This document shows positions 1 through 6,726 of a stretch of DNA of 16,352 bases, one piece after another (position 1 is the first letter of the stretch; the number at the start of each line of letters is the position of its first letter). Position numbers and translations under genes: made by a program. The stretch is from Ectobacillus sp048976805. GTDB taxonomy: Bacteria > Bacillota > Bacilli > Bacillales > Bacillaceae_G. Under the pieces are notes generated by a model. That model was not told where the DNA came from. It saw nothing but the letters and a program-made list of their open reading frames with translations, and searched no databases. The DNA is taken from positions 1 through 16,352 of the forward strand of contig JBHGUR010000096.1 of NCBI GenBank assembly GCA_048976805.1. The letters run 5' to 3'.

Positions 1-1
1 C

Positions 2-256
2 CACTTAAGCGAACTCATTCTTATTCCTTGTGGAGCCGGAGATGAAATTGCCTCTGCCCGCGAGCAATGGAACGATGGCTCAAATACGCTGGCAATCGCT
101 CCCGGCGTTGTCATTACATATGACCGCAACTATGTATCCAATGAACTGCTCCGTCAACACGGAATTGAAGTAATCGAGATTTTGAGCTCTGAATTATCCC
201 GAGGCCGCGGCGGTCCGCGCTGCATGAGTATGCCGATTTTACGGGAGAACATATAA
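2..256 (+). CDS. arcA: Arginine deiminase, C-terminal fragment (5' end outside window)
   Basis: This is the last 84 codons of arginine deiminase, cut by the left window edge and ending at a TAA at 254-256. The enzyme hydrolyses arginine to citrulline and ammonia, the first step of the cytoplasmic arginine deiminase pathway. The fragment carries the family's conserved stretches: PCGAGDE, EQWNDGSNTLAIAPG, and the terminal RGRGGPRCMSMP. The Cys of that last motif (codon 221-223) is the active-site nucleophile in characterised arginine deiminases. About 96 bases separate it from arcB, with a short GCTG/CAGC hairpin but no convincing terminator, so it is probably co-transcribed with arcB, arcD and arcC. 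The promoter and N-terminal part are not visible. Confidence 0.96.
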   Translation, partial: HLSELILIPCGAGDEIASAREQWNDGSNTLAIAPGVVITYDRNYVSNELLRQHGIEVIEILSSELSRGRGGPRCMSMPILRENI

Positions 257-352
257 GAGGCTGCCGCAGCTTTATAATTGTATCCCTCAAGATGCATTTC
301 ATACACAAACAGAACGCTGATAAAAACAAAAAATGAAAGGGAGGATATAACA

Positions 353-1363
353 ATGCTTACATTTACAAAACCCAATTTAAAAGGAAGAAGCTATTTAGCA
401 GAAAAAGATTTTACAGAGGATGAGCTTTTATACTTAATTGATTTTGCAGCACAATTAAAGGATATGAAGAAAAAAGGAATTCCGCATCGCTACTTGGATG
501 GAAAAAGTGTTGCCCTATTATTTGAGAAGCCATCAACCCGCACGCGCTGTGCCTTTACAGTAGCCTGCATCGATTTAGGAGCGCATCCTGAATATCTAGG
601 CAAAGACGATATCCAACTCGGCAAAAAAGAATCAATTGAGGATACCGCAAAAGTATTGGGCCGGATGTTTGACGGCATTGAATTCCGCGGGTTTGAGCAT
701 AAAAAAGCGGAAGCGCTGGCGGAGCACTCCGGCGTGCCGGTATGGAACGGACTAACTGACCTATGGCATCCCACTCAAATGCTTGCCGACTTTTTAACCA
801 TTCAAGAAAACGCCGGGCATATTAAAGGCGTGAAGCTTGTCTATATCGGCGACGGCCGCAATAACGTAGCCAACAGCCTGTTAATCGGCGGTTCCAAGCT
901 CGGAATGGACATAAGAATATGTTCTCCAGCCTCCCTATTTCCAGCTCCGGAAATTGTGGAAATGGCAGAGGGTTTTGCCAATGAATCGAACGGTCGCGTT
1001 ATGGTTACGGATGATATTGACAAAGCGGTCACAGGAGCTGATGCCATTTATACAGACGTATGGGTGTCTATGGGCGAAGAAGATAAGTTCGCAGAACGCA
1101 TCGCCCTCTTGCAGCCTTATCAAGTAAATATGGAGTTGATTGAAAAAACAGGAAACAACAACATAATCTTCCTACACTGCCTGCCTGCATTCCACGACTT
1201 GGAAACCACCTACGGCATGGCTGTTTATGAAAAACATGGCTTAAAGGAAATGGAAGTAACAGATGAGGTGTTCCGCAGCAAGCATTCTAAAGTATTCGAT
1301 CAAGCGGAAAACCGGTTGCATACCATTAAGGCAGTTATGGCCGCAACGTTAGGAAATCTATAG
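353..1363 (+). CDS. arcB: Catabolic ornithine carbamoyltransferase
   Basis: The 336-residue product interconverts citrulline plus phosphate with ornithine plus carbamoyl phosphate; in this operon it works in the catabolic direction. The N-terminal carbamoyl-phosphate domain has STRTR at residues 61-65 and HPTQ at 139-142. The C-terminal ornithine domain has the SMG loop at 239-241 and HCLP at 275-278. Length and motifs match the family. The ATG at 353 is chosen because AAAGGGAGG at 336-344 sits eight bases upstream; an in-frame ATG at 278 has no such site and adds a non-homologous tail. It lies between arcA and arcD, so a catabolic role is inferred from context; sequence alone does not cleanly separate ArcB from anabolic ArgF. 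Confidence 0.96.
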   Translation: MLTFTKPNLKGRSYLAEKDFTEDELLYLIDFAAQLKDMKKKGIPHRYLDGKSVALLFEKPSTRTRCAFTVACIDLGAHPEYLGKDDIQLGKKESIEDTAKVLGRMFDGIEFRGFEHKKAEALAEHSGVPVWNGLTDLWHPTQMLADFLTIQENAGHIKGVKLVYIGDGRNNVANSLLIGGSKLGMDIRICSPASLFPAPEIVEMAEGFANESNGRVMVTDDIDKAVTGADAIYTDVWVSMGEEDKFAERIALLQPYQVNMELIEKTGNNNIIFLHCLPAFHDLETTYGMAVYEKHGLKEMEVTDEVFRSKHSKVFDQAENRLHTIKAVMAATLGNL

Positions 1364-1385
1364 AATTCAAACAGCTTTCCGGCAA

Positions 1386-1403
1386 GGGGAGAAATATCTC
1401 CCC
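1386..1403 (+). terminator. Hairpin between arcB and arcD, possible attenuator
   Basis: A seven-base-pair GC-rich stem (GGGGAGA / TCTCCCC) with a four-base loop begins 22 bases after the arcB stop and is followed by TAATTTTATAA. It resembles a weak rho-independent terminator or an mRNA-processing/3'-stabilising hairpin inside the operon. The T run is interrupted, so partial read-through into arcD is expected. Confidence 0.6.
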
Positions 1404-1427
1404 TAATTTTATAAAGAGGTGAGGAAA

Positions 1428-2834
1428 ATGTCCCACAACAAAAAGCTCGGTTTGTTTTCCTTAATTGCGCTCGTAGTAGGCTCTATGATTGGCGGCGGCG
1501 CTTTTAACTTGGCAGCCGATATGACACAAGGTGCAAGTGCAGGGGCAATTCTTATCGGTTGGGTTATTACAGGAATCGGGATGATTGCACTCGGATTGAC
1601 ATTCCAAAACTTAACAGAAAAAAGGCCGGACTTAGACGGCGGTGTCTACAGCTATGCCAAAGCGGGCTTTGGCGATTTCATGGGGTTTAACAGCGCTTGG
1701 GGCTATTGGCTCTCTGCCTGGCTTGGCAACGTAGCCTATGGAACGCTGCTTTTTGCCTCCCTTGGCTATTTCTTTCCCATCTTTAAAGGCGGCCAAAACA
1801 TCGCATCCATTATCGGGGCGAGCGTGCTGCTTTGGGGAGTTCACTTTCTCATTTTACGCGGTGTCCATTCAGCGGCGCTTGTGAATTTAGTAACAACAAT
1901 CGCCAAGCTAATTCCGATATTTTTATTCATCATTATTGCCATCTTTGCATTTCATGCGGATACGTTTTTCCATAACTTTTGGGGAACCGGCAGCTTTAGC
2001 TGGAGCTCTGTCGGAACGCAAGTAAAAAGTACGATGCTCATTACCGTCTGGGTATTTATCGGGGTGGAAGGAGCGGTTGTTCTTTCCGGACGCGCCAAGC
2101 AGCGCAGCGATATTGGAAAGGCAACTGTAATCGGCTTGCTCGGCACTCTCATTATTTACGTTTTGCTTACTTTATTATCAATCGGCGTTATGTCTTCTGC
2201 AGAAATCGCAAAGCTGGACAGCCCATCAATGGCATATATTCTTGAATCTATTGTCGGAAAATGGGGCGCTGTTCTTATCAACATCGGCCTGGTCGTTTCC
2301 GTACTCGGCGCATGGCTCGGCTGGACATTATTAGCAGCAGAAATTCCTTATATTGCGGCAAAGGACGGAATTTTTCCGAAATGGTTTGCAAAAGAAAATA
2401 AAAATCAGGCGCCAATTAATTCCTTATGGCTGACCAATGGGCTGATTCAAGTCTTTTTCCTTACATTGCTCGTATCTGATAAAGCGTATACGTTCGCGTT
2501 TTCCCTTGCTTCATCGGCTATTTTAATTCCATACGCGCTATCCGCTTTCTACCAAGTGAAATATACAGTGCAATCCCAGCATACAGATCGTACAAAAAAC
2601 TTAGTAATCGGCTTCATTGCAAGTATTTACGGCGTATGGCTCATTTACGCAGCAGGACTCGATTATTTATTGCTTACGATGACCTTGTACGCTCCTGGCA
2701 TTTTGATTTTCCGCAGCGTCCAAAAAGAAGCACATCATCCTTTTGCCAAACCGGAAATCGCGGCGTCCGTTTTCATTCTAATTCTCGCACTTGTAGCTGT
2801 TTTTCAAATAGCGAATGGCTCTATTCAAATTTAA
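1428..2834 (+). CDS. arcD: Arginine/ornithine antiporter (APC superfamily)
   Basis: This 468-residue, strongly hydrophobic protein is an APC-superfamily basic amino acid antiporter. It is inferred to exchange external arginine for internal ornithine across the cytoplasmic membrane. The first membrane segment carries the glycine-rich VVGSMIGGGAFNLAADM, typical of the family's substrate-binding unwound helix, and about twelve membrane segments can be picked out. The ATG at 1428 is preferred because GAGGTG at 1416-1421 lies six bases upstream; a GTG at 1419 would overlap that site. It stands between arcB and arcC, 18 bases before the arcC start. Substrate assignment rests on family resemblance plus operon context; an APC porter for another basic amino acid is the main alternative. 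Confidence 0.94.
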   Translation: MSHNKKLGLFSLIALVVGSMIGGGAFNLAADMTQGASAGAILIGWVITGIGMIALGLTFQNLTEKRPDLDGGVYSYAKAGFGDFMGFNSAWGYWLSAWLGNVAYGTLLFASLGYFFPIFKGGQNIASIIGASVLLWGVHFLILRGVHSAALVNLVTTIAKLIPIFLFIIIAIFAFHADTFFHNFWGTGSFSWSSVGTQVKSTMLITVWVFIGVEGAVVLSGRAKQRSDIGKATVIGLLGTLIIYVLLTLLSIGVMSSAEIAKLDSPSMAYILESIVGKWGAVLINIGLVVSVLGAWLGWTLLAAEIPYIAAKDGIFPKWFAKENKNQAPINSLWLTNGLIQVFFLTLLVSDKAYTFAFSLASSAILIPYALSAFYQVKYTVQSQHTDRTKNLVIGFIASIYGVWLIYAAGLDYLLLTMTLYAPGILIFRSVQKEAHHPFAKPEIAASVFILILALVAVFQIANGSIQI

Positions 2835-2852
2835 TTAGCGGAGGAGATTTAT

Positions 2853-3815
2853 ATGAAACGCAAGAAGGTCGTTATTGCGTTAGGCGGCAATGCTATTCAA
2901 TCGGGAGATGCTTCTGCCCATTCACAGCAGGAAGCCCTCGAACGAACCGCAGCGCAGCTTGTCGATTTTATCGAACAAGATATTGATATCATTATTACTC
3001 ACGGCAACGGGCCTCAGGTCGGCAATATTTTGCTGCAGCAAAAAGCGGCCCATTCTGACAAAAATCCGGCGATGCCATTAGATACTTGCGGAGCGATGAG
3101 CCAAGGCATGATCGGGTATTGGTTTCAGAATGCGTTAGACAAACAATTGCGGGCACGGGGTATTCGAAAAGATGTATGCACTATCATCACCCGCGTTACC
3201 GTCGCTTCAGATGATCCAGCATTTTCTAACCCAACAAAGCCGATTGGCCCGTTTTACACAGAAGACGAAGCTATGCAAATGATGAAGGAAAGCAACGCTG
3301 TATTTAAAGAAGATGCGGGCCGCGGCTGGCGCCGGGTCGTTCCGTCTCCTCTTCCGATCGGCATTAAGGAAAGCGAGATTATTAATGCGTTAGTCGACCA
3401 AGGCCATATTGTCATTGCTGTAGGCGGAGGCGGCATTCCGGTATTAGAATCCTTTGATGGCTTTACCGGGGTGGAAGCGGTAATTGATAAAGATTTTGCG
3501 GCGCAAAAGCTCGCACAGCTTGTAGAGGCCGATTTGCTTCTTATTTTAACGGCCGTCGATCATGTGTACATTGATTTTAACAAGCCGACACAAAAGAAGC
3601 TGGACAAGGTTTCTCTTACAAGATTGCAGACTTATATAGACGAGCAACAATTCGCGCCAGGCAGCATGCTTCCAAAAATTCAGGCGGCTATGCAGTTTGC
3701 CGGTTCAAAAGAAGGACGGAAAACGATTATTACTTCGCTTGATAAAGCGTGCGATGCCTTGCAAGGATACGCGGGAACCGTTATCACTACCGAAAAAGAA
3801 TTAGCATTCGTTTAA
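2853..3815 (+). CDS. arcC: Carbamate kinase
   Basis: The 320-residue enzyme transfers phosphate from carbamoyl phosphate to ADP, giving ATP, CO2 and ammonia. It is the energy-yielding last step of the pathway. Amino acid kinase fold motifs are present: ALGGNAI (residues 9-15), THGNGPQVG (49-57), GAMSQGMIGY (80-89), RVVPSPLP, the glycine loop AVGGGGIPV, VIDKD, LTAVD and the lysine-bearing PGSMLPKI near the C-terminus. GGAGGAG at 2840-2846 lies six bases before the ATG. It is the last gene of the arc operon, followed by two hairpins, the second a strong terminator. Length is normal for the family and nothing looks broken. Confidence 0.97.
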   Translation: MKRKKVVIALGGNAIQSGDASAHSQQEALERTAAQLVDFIEQDIDIIITHGNGPQVGNILLQQKAAHSDKNPAMPLDTCGAMSQGMIGYWFQNALDKQLRARGIRKDVCTIITRVTVASDDPAFSNPTKPIGPFYTEDEAMQMMKESNAVFKEDAGRGWRRVVPSPLPIGIKESEIINALVDQGHIVIAVGGGGIPVLESFDGFTGVEAVIDKDFAAQKLAQLVEADLLLILTAVDHVYIDFNKPTQKKLDKVSLTRLQTYIDEQQFAPGSMLPKIQAAMQFAGSKEGRKTIITSLDKACDALQGYAGTVITTEKELAFV

Positions 3816-3847
3816 ACAAATGAAACTAAATTGGGCTATATTGGCAA

Positions 3848-3866
3848 TAGCATTTAACAGAGCCTA
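3848..3866. repeat. 19-base intergenic repeat, copy 1
   Basis: TAGCATTTAACAGAGCCTA recurs at 7651-7669 with a single A/C difference. Both copies are intergenic and lie downstream of a plus-strand gene (arcC here, nadK there), just before hairpin structures. It probably belongs to a dispersed repeat family, which one window cannot confirm. Confidence 0.6.
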
Positions 3867-3878
3867 ACTATAAGAAAA

Positions 3879-3909
3879 CCCTATCACAGACTAACGCACT
3901 GTGGCAGGG
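3879..3909. terminator. Hairpin after arcC, terminator-like on the minus strand
   Basis: CCCTATCACAG pairs with CTGTGGCAGGG across a nine-base loop, an 11-bp stem with one mismatch and one G-T wobble. On the plus strand it is followed by TCGAAAAAG, not a T run. On the minus strand it is followed by TTTTCTTAT. It may therefore stop antisense read-through, or protect the arcC 3' end. Confidence 0.45.
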
Positions 3910-3937
3910 TCGAAAAAGTTATAATTTCTTATCTTTC

Positions 3938-3986
3938 AAAAAAGGCAAACAGGAAAAGGATGTTCTTCCCCTGTTTGCCTTTTTCA
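3938..3986 (+). terminator. Strong rho-independent terminator of the arc operon
   Basis: Bases 3939-3953 (AAAAAGGCAAACAGG) pair perfectly with 3970-3984 (CCTGTTTGCCTTTTT), a 15-bp stem with a 16-base loop and a terminal T run. The A run on the other side makes it potentially bidirectional. It separates the arc operon from arcR, which therefore needs its own promoter. Confidence 0.92.
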
Positions 3987-4077
3987 CATTTTCTTAATAG
4001 TTGCACAAATCCCCCGCATATGCAGCATGTTACAATAAATACGGATTATGATATTAAAAGTGAAGGGGTATTTCATC

Positions 4078-4989
4078 ATGAAAAACAATGAAGTAACGGA
4101 AAGGCTCAAACACTTTGAAATTTTTTCATATTTAACAGAGAAGGATTTACAAGAAGCCAAGAAATTTATTTATAGTCGCACATATAGAAAAGGGCAAATT
4201 TTGTTTATGGAAGGAGATCCGCGCGAGCGCATTTATTTTTTGCTTGAAGGATTTGTAAAACTGGAAAAGGCCAATCCGAGCGGCACTATGCTATATTACG
4301 ATTACGTAAAGCGAAATAATATGTTTCCATACGGCGGACTATTTGCTGACACAACATACCATTATTCTGCAGAAGCGGTTACAGATGTTGAATTGTATTA
4401 TATGCCAACAGTTATATTTGAAAGCATGGTCAAGAAAAATCGCCATCAGCTCATTCATATTGTAAACCACTTATCAGAAATATTAGAACTGCATGAATCG
4501 CGTGTCCAAAAAATCACGACCCCGAATGCACACGACCGCGTCATTCAGGCTATTCATTATTTGATGCATGATTTAGGGGAAATAGACGGAGAACACGTTG
4601 TAATCCATTGTCCGATTACAACTACCGATATTTCTAAAATATCCGCAACATCGCGTGAAACAGTCAGCTGCGTTTTGAAGCAATTAAAAAATGACCACAT
4701 CATCGCGCTTTCCGGAAAAAAATTACCGTACATAATCCGAAATTTTTTAAAGAAGCTTCCCTATAAACGAAAGCACTTTAAAAATTCGGCGGATTATTCT
4801 CAAAATCCGTCGAATCCCGATGCAATGAAAGAGGGCTGTTCAAGAAGAACGCCCTCATTTTATATACTATTAAAAGCGCTGTGTTTTACTTCGCATCCTT
4901 TGCCGCTTCAATCGCCGCTTCGTAATTCGGATGGCTTGTACCCTCGCTTACATACTCAACGTAAGTTACTTTGTTTTCGCTATCGATAA
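4078..4989 (+). CDS. arcR: Crp/Fnr-family regulator ArcR, with an anomalous C-terminal extension
   Basis: An N-terminal cyclic-nucleotide-binding-like beta-roll (about residues 12-120, including LFMEGDPRERIYFLLEGFVKL) is followed by a dimerisation helix and a C-terminal winged helix-turn-helix (about 150-222, including TTTDISKISATSRETVSCVLKQL). Such regulators, adjacent to arc genes, activate the arginine deiminase operon; no FNR-type four-cysteine cluster is visible. The ATG at 4078 follows AAGGGG at 4063-4068. A TACAAT at 4031-4036 could be a -10 box, but no good -35 is seen. The open frame gives 303 residues, whereas the family is usually about 220-235. The extra 70 or so residues translate a 12-bp hairpin, the terminator and 104 bases antisense to tpx. 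A T6 run at 4743-4748 precedes AA, and one T fewer would give a stop after residue 223. The functional gene probably ends near 4750-4780. Confidence 0.85.
   Translation: MKNNEVTERLKHFEIFSYLTEKDLQEAKKFIYSRTYRKGQILFMEGDPRERIYFLLEGFVKLEKANPSGTMLYYDYVKRNNMFPYGGLFADTTYHYSAEAVTDVELYYMPTVIFESMVKKNRHQLIHIVNHLSEILELHESRVQKITTPNAHDRVIQAIHYLMHDLGEIDGEHVVIHCPITTTDISKISATSRETVSCVLKQLKNDHIIALSGKKLPYIIRNFLKKLPYKRKHFKNSADYSQNPSNPDAMKEGCSRRTPSFYILLKALCFTSHPLPLQSPLRNSDGLYPRLHTQRKLLCFRYR
4831..4862. terminator. Bidirectional terminator between arcR and tpx
   Basis: GAGGGC plus GTTC pairs with GAAC plus GCCCTC around an AAGAA loop, with a single bulged T at 4837. On the plus strand it is followed by ATTTTATATA. 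On the minus strand it is followed by TTTCATT. It begins 30 bases beyond the tpx stop and serves both convergent genes. It lies inside the nominal arcR reading frame, at codons 252-260. Confidence 0.85.
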
Positions 4990-5386
4990 CAAATACAGCG
5001 CGGGCCAATAAACGAAGTTCTTTCATAACAACGCCGTATGCTTCCCCGAAAGAAAGATCGCGATGATCAGAAAGAGTTACTGCATTTTCTAAGCCAGCTG
5101 CCGCGCACCAGCGTTTTTGCGCAAATGGAAGATCCACGCTAATTGTTAGCACCTTCACGTTATCAAGCTTAGATGCTTCTTCATTGAAACGGCGTGTTTG
5201 CGCATCGCATACGCCCGTATCGATAGAAGGAACAACGCTAATCAATTTTACTGTACCTTTATAAGTGTCTAAAGTAACCGGAGATAAGTCGTTTGCTAAT
5301 ACTGTAAAATCAGGAGCTTTATCCCCAACCTTTACTTCGTTGCCGATTAATGTAACCGGATTTCCTTTAAATGTAACAGTTGCCAT
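4886..5386 (-). CDS. tpx: Thiol peroxidase (atypical 2-Cys peroxiredoxin)
   Basis: The 166-residue product is a thioredoxin-dependent lipid and hydrogen peroxide peroxidase of the Tpx subfamily, acting in the cytoplasm. The peroxidatic cysteine is C60 in VVPSIDTGVCDAQTRRFNEEA and the resolving cysteine is C94 in RWCAAAG, both as expected for Tpx. The N-terminal GDKAPDFTVL is the usual peroxiredoxin strand. The ATG at 5386 is preceded by AGGAGGA about eight bases upstream; in-frame sequence further upstream contains the promoter and is not coding. It is monocistronic, with its own promoter, and converges on arcR with a shared terminator. In B. subtilis the equivalent gene (ytgI) neighbours ytfJ, as here. 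Confidence 0.97.
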   Translation of the reverse strand: MATVTFKGNPVTLIGNEVKVGDKAPDFTVLANDLSPVTLDTYKGTVKLISVVPSIDTGVCDAQTRRFNEEASKLDNVKVLTISVDLPFAQKRWCAAAGLENAVTLSDHRDLSFGEAYGVVMKELRLLARAVFVIDSENKVTYVEYVSEGTSHPNYEAAIEAAKDAK

Positions 5387-5428
5387 TTCAACATCCTCCT
5401 TAAAATAAACAAAATATGTACAGTGTAA

Positions 5429-5457
5429 ATGATAGAGGGAATAGCAGCGGAATGCAA
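5429..5457 (-). promoter_or_regulatory. Sigma-A-type promoter of tpx
   Basis: On the minus strand TTGCAT (5452-5457) and TATCAT (5429-5434) are separated by exactly 17 bases. The transcript would start near 5421, giving a leader of about 35 bases carrying the AGGAGGA site. No obvious regulator box is recognised. Confidence 0.7.
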
Positions 5458-5481
5458 ATAAAAAGGTTTGTTTTTTCAAAA

Positions 5482-5520
5482 AATACAAAAAATGGGCCTC
5501 CCTATATCGGTTGGCCCATT
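5482..5520 (-). terminator. Terminator of the ytfI-ytfJ operon
   Basis: AATGGGCC (5491-5498) pairs perfectly with GGCCCATT (5513-5520) around a 14-base loop. On the minus strand it is followed by TTTTTGTATTTTTT. It starts five bases after the ytfJ stop codon. Confidence 0.88.
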
Positions 5521-5524
5521 TGCC

Positions 5525-5935
5525 TTACATTACAACCGGCGGTTCAGAAATCGCACTTGTTTTACATTCTTTTTTCTTAAACATCTCTTGGACTTTTTCT
5601 ACCGCCTGCGGGGCAAGGTCGATAATTTTATCAAGTAAATGCGTATTTTCATCTAAATGCAGCATTTTGACACCTGTGCTATTAACGACAAGAAAAGCGA
5701 TTGGCGTAATGGAGACACCGCCCCCGCTTCCGCCACCAAATGGGTGTTTGCCGTTCGTTTCCTTGCCAAATTCACTTCCCCCTGCGGCAAATCCAAAGCT
5801 GACCTTAGATACGGTAAGAATCACACTGCCATCGGGAGACTCAATTGGGTCTCCGATAACTGTATTGACATCTGTCATTTTTTGCAAATTTTGCATCGCG
5901 GTAGTCATTAATGCTTGAATGGGATGTTCCGCCAT
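5525..5935 (-). CDS. ytfJ: GerW/YtfJ-family sporulation protein
   Basis: This 136-residue protein belongs to the YtfJ (GerW) family, found in spore formers and linked to spore germination in B. subtilis; its molecular activity is not established. Recognisable family traits are the N-terminal helix (HPIQALMTTAMQNLQKM), VNTVIGDPIE, the central SFGFAAGGSEF and the glycine-rich GGGSGGGVSITPIAFLVV. AGGGGGTAA at about 5943-5950 on the minus strand lies nine bases before the ATG and overlaps the end of ytfI, so the two genes are very likely co-transcribed and perhaps translationally coupled. Membrane segments and a signal peptide are absent. The C-terminal tail with one Cys is variable in the family. 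Confidence 0.93.
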   Translation of the reverse strand: MAEHPIQALMTTAMQNLQKMTDVNTVIGDPIESPDGSVILTVSKVSFGFAAGGSEFGKETNGKHPFGGGSGGGVSITPIAFLVVNSTGVKMLHLDENTHLLDKIIDLAPQAVEKVQEMFKKKECKTSAISEPPVVM

Positions 5936-5941
5936 ACTGCT

Positions 5942-6580
5942 TTACCCCCTTACATTTGCTGTTTGTTTTGCCTTTATCAAAATAGAACGGTTTTTTCTTA
6001 TATAACGCAGCAGCTTTAAGGCTGCGAGCATAGCTTGACCGATGCGAAAGGATATCATGCACTCAAGCTGAGTGGCGATACCTCTTCCTTGAAATATGGG
6101 CGTTATATTTAAATCAGGTGTTTTCACCATATTCATATAGGAGCTTATAATCCCAGCAATAATCCCTTTTATTGACCAAAGGGACCCGGTTAAAATGCCC
6201 GTGCTTGCAGCATCGCCTGCACCAAAATGTGTATGCCATTTCAAGTGCCTTAGCTTAACCTTTTTGAGAAAGCCCTTAATGATAGTATGTATATCCCCAA
6301 AGCTTTTTATCAGATCAGGCAGCTTTTCGAGCCATTCTGATAAAGGACGCTCCAATTCTTCTTCCTGCTTTGTGTCTGATTTTTCTTGTTCCTTTGCTTT
6401 TCTTTTTTCTAGAAACTGCAGAACATCAAGTGTATAACGCATAAACCAAATGCGTATTTGCACATAAACGTGCTGTTCTCCCGCTGTATAAAACACTGTA
6501 ATCCGAATGGAGAGTTTTGTGATTAGCATAATAAAGCATAATAAAATTAATACCGCAAGCACAATGATAAACCATTTCAC
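5942..6580 (-). CDS. ytfI: DUF2953-family sporulation-associated membrane protein YtfI
   Basis: The 212-residue product starts with a membrane anchor (about residues 3-23). A central charged, Lys/Glu-rich linker (about 58-80) follows, then a basic region rich in leucine and isoleucine. This matches the DUF2953 proteins (YtfI in B. subtilis) encoded next to ytfJ; their biochemical function is unknown. The start is GTG at 6580 with AAAGGATGA upstream; the ATG overlapping it at 6575 is out of frame. Only six bases separate its stop codon from the ytfJ start. A perfect 11-bp inverted repeat immediately precedes, and partly includes, the ribosome binding site, so expression may depend on that structure. 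Confidence 0.85.
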   Translation of the reverse strand: MKWFIIVLAVLILLCFIMLITKLSIRITVFYTAGEQHVYVQIRIWFMRYTLDVLQFLEKRKAKEQEKSDTKQEEELERPLSEWLEKLPDLIKSFGDIHTIIKGFLKKVKLRHLKWHTHFGAGDAASTGILTGSLWSIKGIIAGIISSYMNMVKTPDLNITPIFQGRGIATQLECMISFRIGQAMLAALKLLRYIRKNRSILIKAKQTANVRG

Positions 6581-6592
6581 AGACGCTCATCC

Positions 6593-6625
6593 TTTCATTC
6601 CGTATCCATTATCGACGGAATGAAA
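6593..6625 (-). promoter_or_regulatory. Perfect 11-bp inverted repeat at the ytfI ribosome binding site
   Basis: TTTCATTCCGT (6593-6603) is the exact reverse complement of ACGGAATGAAA (6615-6625), with an 11-base spacer. On the minus strand the downstream arm runs into the AAAGGATGA site of ytfI, so the AAA of that site would be inside the stem. It could be an RNA hairpin limiting ytfI translation, or a DNA operator in this divergent ytfI/nadK spacer. Confidence 0.6.
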
Positions 6626-6726
6626 CGAAATTAAACTAACAATCCAACTAAATATTTTAAAGGTTTCTGTTTTATTATGCCGAAATATAAAGATATAGTT
6701 CGATCACTTCTATGGAGGAATCAATA

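Noticed and set aside
278..352. 25-codon N-terminal extension of arcB from ATG 278
   Set aside because: It has no ribosome site and an unlikely amino acid sequence, while ATG 353 follows AAAGGGAGG at the proper distance.
4021..4036. Complete sigma-A promoter for arcR with TTGCAC at 4001 and TACAAT at 4031
   Set aside because: The spacing is 24 bases, too long; only the -10-like hexamer can be defended.
4048..4077. Upstream in-frame start for arcR
   Set aside because: No ribosome site precedes ATG 4048, whereas AAGGGG lies nine bases before ATG 4078.
5511..5918. Plus-strand frame of 135 codons opposite ytfJ
   Set aside because: It is a mirror of the well-supported ytfJ gene, with low-complexity Pro/Ser composition and no ribosome site.
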